Shown here: positions 56,690 to 64,000 of the stretch, one piece after another
Position numbering within the stretch: position 1 is the stretch's first letter
Layout: each line of letters starts with the position of its first letter
Origin: CAWDDA01 sp963813345
GTDB taxonomy: Bacteria > Acidobacteriota > Blastocatellia > RBC074
Direction of reading: 5' to 3'
Length of the DNA: 64,000 bases
Assembly (NCBI GenBank): GCA_963813345.1
Contig: CAWEYR010000004.1
Coordinates: 248,001-312,000, forward strand
Notes under the pieces: generated by a model
Told to the model about the DNA's origin: nothing
Seen by the model: only the letters and a program-made list of their open reading frames with translations
Database searches by the model: none
Translations under genes and position numbers: made by a program

Positions 56690-58420
56690 CTAAATCGTGA
56701 TCTTGGTGCCGTCGAACTTAGTGAGCGACATCTTCACCTCTTCGTTATATGTAAGCTTCTGCTCCTGCAGAATTCCGATAGCGACTTCTTCACCAAGCGC
56801 CAGTGAATTGAGTGCATCCGTCTGCCAGTGCACGCCGGCGCCATTTCGACCGAGGGCTACATTCAAAGCGACTTTGTTGAGCTCGCCAAGAACGGTCAGG
56901 GGCGGTCCCGCATAAGGAACGAGCGCCGTGCCGTCGGCATTCGGGACCATGGGATTCCTGACAGTATCGGTCTCGTCGAAGAAAGCTTTGAGAATTGTGA
57001 CGCAGGCGCCGGCGACGGTCGAATGACCGCTTCCGTATGCACGGATGCGTTGGACAACCTTCGGGGAATGCCATCGGCAGAAGGTAGGTTCCGTGCTTGC
57101 TGAACACCTCCTGAACAGCCTTTGAATTCAGTACATCGGGATGAAGAGGATAGCTCGCAGCGCCCGTAATGATGGTTGTGTACCCTTCCGGCGTACTCCT
57201 CCGGGCGAAGACGATGATGCACAAACCACTTCTGATACCACACGGCCTTCAGCGCTCGCGTTGCTACCTCGGTCACAAGGCTAAGGATATGCGGACCTCC
57301 ACACTGCGCGAATGGCAGCTGCGTCTGCGAATCCGAAAGTGGCAGACCCGGATCAAGGCGGATCCCCTGACCCATCATGATCAGACACGCGTGCAGATAG
57401 GCCTGATAAAGGGCGTCTACGTGCACCCATTCAGCCATGTCACGCAGATTTCGGATATAACGCGGAGTCGCGTCGCGCTGAATGTTTGCGGCATGATCAG
57501 CACCGTTCTGCACGGCAAGCCAATCCGCCCACCCCGTCAGATAGTCGACCCCTGGGACTGTTGTTCGCATTCTTTGCGAAACGAAATTGGCTCCGAAATA
57601 GAAATCGAGGAGGAGGAACTGCGATACCCAGTATCCGGTGAGATCGCCCTGAATGTTAGCGCGGAATATTGTGTTCGGCGTCACAACTCCGTTCTCTTTC
57701 GGCCCCCTGAAGTCGCTGAGTTTCGAAAGATCTTCACACGCCTTTGCGATCAGCGGACTTGTGTTGTAGTCAGAAAAATTAACGTCTCGAGCGAGCGCCA
57801 TCCAGTACAACTCGACCTCTTCAGCCGGCCTCCTCGGCGCTCGCGAAGGCGGGAGCTGGTGGCAGTTTCACGTGATGTGAGTCCGGTCCTTCGAGGTCCA
57901 TGCCAAGACCCGCCTGAGGGCTCGTAAGCTTCGCTCCAAGACCAAGAGTGACACGTTCCCAGGCTGAGGGGTCGATCGACTCGCGTGCATCGACAAGCGT
58001 CTGATACGCAGCGAGATCGACTTCGCCAAGGTTGTTGTGCGGAAGTGCCTTCGAATAACTGCCAATCTTATTCCCGTAAAGCAGCTCATCACCGTTGCCG
58101 ATCTGCGTCACCAGCGTTCGCTCGCGCGCCATCTTCGCGGCGTCCTGGCGGCACTTGAAGGACTTCATGAAGCGGTTCTTGGCGAAGTACGTCGGTTCAT
58201 GTCCCATCGGGAAGATCACGTCGTCACATTTCGCCGGAATCTGAGCTGTTGCTGGAGACGAGGCCGCCCCGCTTACAATTGTGGCTGCGGCAGCTGCTCC
58301 AACAGTCGTTCCGACCTTGCCAAGGAACCTGCGTCGGTCGAGTGAGGATGGACGTGGTGCATCGTCAACCGGATGCACCTCAACGTCCGAGAGGGTTGCT
58401 GAATCGGATTTGGCTTTCAC
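56690..58420 (-). CDS. Vanadium-dependent haloperoxidase (PAP2 superfamily), Tat signal, several frameshifts
   Basis: About 576 residues from GTG 58420, chosen because GGAGG lies 5 nt upstream. A twin-arginine signal (DRRRFLGKVGTTVGAAAAA) ends at PATAQ. The C-terminal half holds the vanadate site in pieces: KWFVHHRLRPEEY (Lys/Arg), AYGSGHSTVAGACVTI (Ser-Gly-His), and GRNGAGVHWQTDALNS (Arg, His). Frames change near 57815, 57180, 57080 and 56950. The enzyme oxidises halides with hydrogen peroxide, or the fold acts as an acid phosphatase. A single protein of normal family length is restored by reading across the frames. Confidence 0.85.
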
Positions 58421-58519
58421 GAAAACCTCCAAAGGATCGGGGTATTAGAATGAGAATTGGGGATGACCAGGCCATCTGGGACGAGGAAGTCTAGATCAAA
58501 CGGAAGGTCGCTACAAGTG

Positions 58520-61397
58520 TTAAACGACCGCCTTAAGGAACCGCCCCGTATGTGATGCTTCGATTGCTTCGATCTCTTCGGGTGTTCCAATACCGACGAT
58601 CTCACCGCCTGCATCGCCCCCTTCCGGACCGAGATCGATTATCCAGTCTGAGGTGCGGATGACGTCGAGGTTGTGCTCGATCACGACCACCGATCCGCCG
58701 GCGTCGATCAATCTCCTGAACGAGGCAAGCAGCTTGTTGATATCGTCGAAGTGGAGTCCGGTCGTCGGCTCGTCGAAAATGTAGAGCATCCGCTCCCCCG
58801 ACCTTCTCGAGAGATACGAAGCGAGCTTCACCCGTTGAGCCTCTCCGCCGGAGAGAGTTGTCGCTGATTGGCCAAGCCGCAAATATCCAAGTCCCACGTC
58901 ATCGAGAACTCTGAGCTTCGATGCAATTCGCGGAGTCTGATTGAAGAATGCAATTGCCTCGCGCACTGTCATCTGAAGCACTTCGTGAATATTTTTTCCG
59001 CGGTACCGGATCTCGAGCAGCGACGACTTGAATCTCGTTCCCTGGCATTCCTCGCAAACCAGTTCGACATCCGCAAGGAATTGCATCTCGACAGTAACGG
59101 TTCCGTCACCCTGGCACGTCTCGCATCTTCCGCCCGGAACATTGAAGGAGAAATGGCTCGCGTTGTACCCGCGTGCCTGTGCCTCTCGGGTCGCAGCGAA
59201 GACTTCTCGAATGACATCATAGACTTTGATGTAGGTCACCGGATTCGATCGCGGAGTGCGGCCGATTGGGGACTGATCGACAAGAACCACATCGTCGATG
59301 AACTGGCCCCCGTCAAGCTCGAGAATTCGCCAACCGCGCCCTTGCCAGTCGCCGCGCTGGCTTCTCAGACCGGCATAAACGCAGTCGTGAACAAGTGTCG
59401 ACTTGCCCGAACCGGAAACGCCGGTGATACATACCAGCAGTCCGAGCGGAATCCGGACGTCGATATTCTTTCAGATTGTGCTGCCGCAATCCGCGAATCT
59501 CGATCGCCTGTTTTCCTGGCAATCGTAGCTCGGCCGTGCGTTTGATCTGTTGTTCGCGGCGCAAATACTTCGCCGTCAGCGATGCATCGCTCTCCATCAG
59601 ACCGTCGAGCGATCCTTCGAAAACGATCTCGCCTCCGAGCTCTCCAGCTCCGAGACCTACATCCAGAATGTGATCCGCTGCGCGCATCATCTCGGCTTCG
59701 TGCTCGACTACGAGAACGGTATTGCCGATGTCACGCAGATTCTGCAGAAGGTGAATCAGCCGCTGACTGTCCCGCGCGTGGAGACCGATCGATGGCTCAT
59801 CCAGAACATACAGCGCCCCCACAAGAGACGAACCAAGATGAGTCGCAAGCTGGATACGTTGAGCCTCACCGCCGGACAATGTAGACGCCAGTCTCTCGAG
59901 CGTCAGGTAGTCGAGGCCGACGTTGATCAGGAACTGGAGTCTCTCACGAATCTCCTTGAGCAGCCTCTCGGCAATTGATGCCTGCTCCTCGCCCAGTTCA
60001 AGTGTTTCAAAAAACTGCGCGGCATTCTTGATCGATAGCTGGCAGATTTCCGGCAGTGACTTCCCCCCAACTCTGACGTCCCGAGCTTCCGACCGCAGCC
60101 GTTGGCCATCGCATTCCGGGCACCGCGTATAGCCGCGGTACTTCGCCAGAAAGACACGAACGTGGAGTTTGTATTTCTTCGTTTCGAGCCAGTCGAAAAA
60201 TCCTTTTACGCCGTGGAAGCCATCCTCACCTTCGATAATTGCGCGCTGCTGGGCGCGCGACAGCTCTCCAAAAGGGGTCGAAAATGGAATGCCCTCGCGC
60301 CGCGCAAATTTCTTGAGCTCCGTTCGCCACCATTCGAACTGTGGTTTGGTGAAGGGTTCGATCGCGCCATCACCGAGCGACAGTTCGCGGTCGGGAATTA
60401 CCAGATCCCAGTCAAGACCAATTGTGTTTCCAAAACCCTGACAAGTAGGGCATGCGCCGAAAGGATTGTTGAAACTAAAGAGCCGCGGTTCGGGCTGGAC
60501 GTATCCGAGGCCGCAGTTCTTGCACTCGAAGCGTTCCGCGAAGACGAGCCTGCGAGGTTTCTCACCGGTCGTCAGGATGACTGCCTCGCCGTGACCTTCC
60601 CGATAACAGGTTTCGAGTGAATCGACGAGCCGCGATCGCATCTCTGACCGAACGGTGAGGCGGTCTACGAGAACGAAAACGTCGTCGAGACTCGGGCGCG
60701 TGAAGTCTTCCGGAGTCTGAAGCTCGATGACCTCGCCGCTTGTAGAAACGAAAAGCCTTTGCAGTCCGCGCTGCATAAGGCTCATGACGTGAGCTTTGAT
60801 GCTTGCTCCCGATCGATTACCAGCTCGGGTCGGCGAGGATCCCGACTTTCCCTGGGCTTTCCTTTCGCGCTTTTCCCGTGTCGGCTGTCCGTTCTGTTCG
60901 GCTCGAGTTGCTGCCATGCCGGCAGCCGCCGGGAAGAGCACATAAAACCGCGTACCTTCCTCGATCTGCATCACTTCGTCGGCAATCGACTGAGGTGTAT
61001 CCCTCCGGACCTCTCCACCACATCGCCTGCATTGTGTAACGCCAACTCGTGCGTAGAGCAGTCTAAGGTAGTCATAAATCTCGGTTTGTGTTCCTACAGT
61101 CGACCGGGGATTGCGAGATGAGTTCTTCTGATTGATCGCAATGGCTGGACAGATACCGATGACCTCATCGACATCGGGCTTGTCCATTCGCTCGAGGAAT
61201 TGGCGAGCGTAAGCGGAGAGTGATTCGACATAGCGCCGCTGCCCCTCGGCGTAAACGGTATCGAAGGCGAGCGAGGACTTGCCCGATCCGCTGACCCCCG
61301 TGACTACAGTCAGCGAGTTGAGAGGAATCTCGAAGTTGATGTTTTTGAGGTTGTTGACGCGCGCGCCACGCACGACAATCGCATCGCGGTCAGCCAT
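58520..61397 (-). CDS. Second UvrA-like excinuclease subunit, two frameshifts
   Basis: About 958 residues from ATG 61397 (MADRDAIVVRGARVNNLKNI). It has two ABC modules: Walker A TGVSGSGKSSLAFDT and (after repair) ITGVSGSGKSTLVHDC; signatures STLSGGEAQRIQLATH and TTLSGGEAQRVKLASY; zinc sites CRRCGG, CKNCGLGY, CPTCQGFG, CPECDG, CETCQGDG, CEECQG. It differs from the first uvrA by a basic Lys/Arg/Gly insert (GQPTREKRERKAQGKSGSSP) at about 160-185. The frame breaks near 59467 and near 59300. It is a paralogue, not a recent duplicate, and may act in drug or damage tolerance. Confidence 0.9.
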
Positions 61398-61481
61398 GGT
61401 GTAAATCGCCTGATGTTGCTTTACTCGACGAACCTCTGATTTTAGCGGATGCGTGGCGACTTGTACACCGGACAAGAAAAC

Positions 61482-61788
61482 GGGTAGTGGTTCAGTCTGA
61501 AACTGAACCACTACCCTGGCGCTGCGAAGCAGCGCAATCACCGCGGAGCGGTCGCGAGAACGTAGCCAGGGGTTGAGTCTTCGAAACCCCTGGATTGCAT
61601 CTGTGTGACGAGTGCGCATCCCGGAGGGATGCGAGACGATCTTGTCAAGCTGACGATCTTTCTCGCATCCCTCCGGGATGCGGCTCGTCATCGAATCGAT
61701 CCAGGGGTTTCGAAGACTCAACCCCTGGCTACGTTCTCGCACCGCTCCAGCGTGATTCCGCTGCTTCGCAGCGCCAGGGTAGTGGTTA
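61482..61788. repeat. Giant multi-level palindrome (about 305 bp)
   Basis: A small outer hairpin GGGTAGTGGTTCAG / CTGAACCACTACCC (61482-61516) leads into long arms. Left to right they contain CCCTGGCGCTGCGAAGCAGC, GAGAACGTAGCCAGGGGTTG, AGTCTTCGAAACCCCTGG, and the inner CATCCCGGAGGGATGCGAGA. The right half is the reverse complement, ending CGCAGCGCCAGGGTAGTGG. Several blocks are small hairpins on their own (GCATCCCGGAGGGATGC; GCTGCTTCGCAGC). It ends at the stop codon of the beta-helix gene. The 85 bp before it show nothing. Confidence 0.92.
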
Positions 61789-62755
61789 TCATTGAGCCGA
61801 GAACGTTCCAGTGAAACTCCCATTAACGTTGTTACCCTCGACGGTGTTGTTCCCACGAGTGAGCAAAACCCCAAATGACGATGGCCAGTCCAGTCGTATT
61901 GTTCACGATCGTAGAGTTGGAAACACGCACTACCGAGCTACCATTCGCACTGAGCACACCGGTGCCGGAGCTCGCAATGTGGCATCCTTCGAGATTGAAC
62001 TGAATGGCGCCTCCCGCCGCAACGCTGCGAATCGCGGTCGATCCGGCGTGGCTAAAGCTTGAGTTGTAGACCGACAATCGTAGGGTGTTGCTTCCATTTG
62101 TATTGGCATTGATGCCTGAGATTCTCAGCTCTACAAAATTGGAATCCTCGACCGTACCGGTTACGGTCTTGTTGCTTCCGACGGGCGCAACGAAGATTCC
62201 GTGATTGATTTCGCGGAACGTGCTGCGTTTGATGTTGAGTGTCCCTGCTCCGTTCATGAAGATTCCCATCTCGAATCGGCTGAAATGACAATCCTCAACC
62301 GTCAGTCTCAAACCGCCCGCGCGAACTGCGTCGTGCGTAACGTGCTGACCGTCGAACATCAGACCGCGCAAAACCAGCGTATGGCAAACGCCTTGCTGGC
62401 TGCATATAGCCGGGCCGCCACCACTGAAGAAGATCGACCCGTTACTGACTGCTGCGCTAAAGACCGCGACCACGCCAGGAGCAGCGGCTACGGTGACTGA
62501 TCGGTCGATTGAAACCTGGCTGTCGTAATCGCCGGAATCGACAATCAGTACTTGCCCAAAATTCTGGAGCTGGGTGATCGCATACGAGACAGTGCGACAC
62601 GGGGATGCCAGAGTACAGCTACCAGCATCGACGCCATTGCTCGCGGAAACGAATGTCTGCGGCGACTGAGCTTGAACGTTGAGAGCGGCACAAACCATCA
62701 GCGATGCGACAAAGAAAAAAGCCACGTATGGAATTCGAGTTTGAAACTTCAACAT
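61789..62755 (-). CDS. Secreted parallel beta-helix protein, one frameshift
   Basis: About 321 residues. A signal peptide (AFFFVASLMVCAALNVQAQ) leads to a DUF1565-type opening (FVSASNGVDAGSCTLASPCR TVSYAI) and then right-handed beta-helix turns rich in N, G, S and T (RSTFREINHGIFVAP, YNSSFSHAGSTAIRS, NSTIVNNTTGLA). The frame breaks in a CCCC/AAAA run near 61870. Repaired, it ends LTRGNNTVEGNNVNGSFTGT with a TGA at 61789, and the span is 3n+1. It probably binds or cleaves a polysaccharide, or is structural. It lies 14 bp after the kelch/TIGR03437 gene in the same direction. Confidence 0.82.
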
Positions 62756-62769
62756 TGAACCTCCTGCAT

Positions 62770-64000
62770 CTAAAGAATATTGATGCGCACGACATTCGCG
62801 GCCTTGCCATCAGCCGATAGCGCTACATTCAACTCGCCACTCCCGATGAGCGCCCGAGACAACCGCACGTTGACCTGATCGAGTCCGATGTAGCCTGGTG
62901 CCGCATCGGCGAAGAGCACTTCGCCCGGCGTCGATCCGATAGTCACGCTGACAGCCGCCTGCGAGCTGCGAAATCTGAGGCCTGTGCCGTAGAGGACTAA
63001 AAAGACCTGATCAGTCGGTGGTCCGAGGTCGATCGGAATGGCCACAAAGGCATTCTGACCTGGATCAAAACGCACAATGGGCTCGAAGCTTTCTTCACCG
63101 TTGGCCTTGATGCGGAAGACTCTGCGCTGCGGCCAGACCTGACCCTGTCGAGTTCGCTGTGAAGATGCTCGGAGCAACGCTCGCTACTTCTACGATTCCT
63201 CCAGCGATGATCGCTGAGTCACGGACGACCGTCACGATCGCTGTGCCAGTAGCGGTGCCGAGAGGCATCAGATAGTTGATCTGGTCAGGTGACGCATAGA
63301 AGAGTGATGCGAGTCGTTCGACACCGAGGCTGTCTCGGACTCTGAGACTGACGCCGGCGAGCACGGTCGGAAGCGGGACGGTTGAAGCCGCCTCGGTTGA
63401 GGTTGCCAGGTTCGATCCAAATCCTGCGACGATCGATTCGGGTGCAAGCTGCGCTCCCTGGGAGAAGCTGGCTGCCGGAACGCTGGCAAGTACTGCCATT
63501 CCGCTATCGAATAGCTCGGCGCTGGTCCGCTGGCCCTCTGGGCTTGAGCCGCAAGTGACCAGCACTTTACCGTTGGAAAGAAGAGTGGCGGTGTGGTTTT
63601 GGCGCGCGTCGCTGAGGTCGGCCGTCGCCGCCCACGTTCCAGTCGCTGGATCATAAAGCTCGGCGTTCTTGAGCGTCCCATTGTTTGATTGAGCGCCAGC
63701 AGCAGCGAGGACTTTCCCATTGGGCAGAACAGTCAGTGTATGTATAACTCGCGGCGTGGTCATGTCGCCGGTTGCGCTCCATTCTCCGGTGGCGGGATCG
63801 TAGAGTTCCGATTGAGGCAGAAAGGGGCCGGAGCTGGGTGCGCCTCCGCTTACGAGCACCTTTCCGTTTGGCAACAATGTGGCCGCGTGTACTTGACGCG
63901 CGTTGATCAGTTGACCGGTTGGAGTCCAGCTATTGGTTTGCGGGTCATACAATTCGGCGCTGCGAAGTGTCATCCTGGTGTTATTGCCTCCGGCAACCAG
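62770..64000 (-). CDS. Kelch-repeat plus TIGR03437 secreted protein, 5' truncated by window, one frameshift
   Basis: The frame is open to base 64000, so the start is missing. Visible order: kelch/galactose-oxidase-like repeats (NARQVHAATLLPNGKVLVSG, TPRVIHTLTVLPNGKVLAAA, DARQNHTATLLSNGKVLVTC), then a TIGR03437 domain (VAGFGSNLATSTEAASTVPL, FYASPDQINYLMPLGTATG, then GYIGLDQVNVRLSRALIGSG). The frame breaks near 63140, inside GSGLAAAQ / VWPQRRVFRIK. The two TIGR03437 proteins bracket the window and share this domain but not their repeat domains. An extracellular location is likely; function unknown. Confidence 0.88.

Noticed and set aside
58520..61397. The second uvrA as a recent tandem duplication of the first
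   Set aside because: The two differ in insert, zinc regions and most residues outside the ATPase motifs, so they are old paralogues.
61398..61481. tRNA or small RNA gene before the giant palindrome
   Set aside because: No cloverleaf, CCA end or promoter-like pair is visible.
62770..64000. Recent duplication joining the two TIGR03437 genes at the window ends
   Set aside because: Only the short TIGR03437 domain is shared; the other domains are unrelated (kelch versus IPT/cadherin-like).

Overview
The window looks like soil Acidobacteriota DNA, plausibly class Blastocatellia. The evidence is two secreted proteins with the TIGR03437 (Solibacter-type) domain, many signal-peptide TPR, beta-propeller and S9 peptidase genes, a winged-helix/TolB-type regulator, a sigma / anti-sigma-like / CHAT cassette, and intergenic DNA made almost wholly of nested palindromes. 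This assignment is inference from gene content. I see no rRNA, tRNA, CRISPR array, transposase or phage gene.

Layout. 1-8.3 kb: end of a YtcJ-type amidohydrolase, a large secreted TIGR03437 protein, lepB-rnc, and a secreted helical-repeat protein. 8.3-14.2 kb: a plus-strand run of M20 peptidase, HD phosphohydrolase, TonB-C-domain protein, S41 peptidase and a Ycf48-like propeller. 14.2-17.2 kb: lysS and a LolC/E-type permease. 17.3-27.1 kb: small secreted and membrane proteins, gph, a DUF255 thioredoxin-like protein, an Nramp-like transporter, a di-haem DUF1111 protein, a winged-helix/propeller regulator and a TPR protein. 27.2-33 kb: a glycosyltransferase and the sigma / anti-sigma-like / TPR-CHAT operon. 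33-42 kb: rodZ-like, guaB, typA, an S9 peptidase, and an envelope-sugar group (glycosyltransferase, hydrolase, nucleotidyltransferase). 42-52.9 kb: uvrA, an NpmA/KamB-type 16S rRNA methyltransferase, a ROK kinase, a ThuA/sugar-isomerase pair, a membrane MutS-like ATPase and an S9 peptidase. 53-64 kb: carboxylesterase, cyclase, zinc-ribbon and GNAT genes, a vanadium haloperoxidase, a second uvrA-like gene, a beta-helix protein and a kelch/TIGR03437 protein that runs off the end.

Two features dominate. First, about 20 of some 45 genes are split by single-base frameshifts, including essential lysS. Most single-shift genes carry a net extra base, which fits uncorrected insertion errors from long-read sequencing better than real gene decay. 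I therefore give such genes as one reconstructed span. Second, most gaps hold large inverted repeats whose arms are themselves small hairpins. I count about nine sequence families with one shared design. They often abut a stop codon within 0-2 bp, and four proteins have ends encoded by such repeats.
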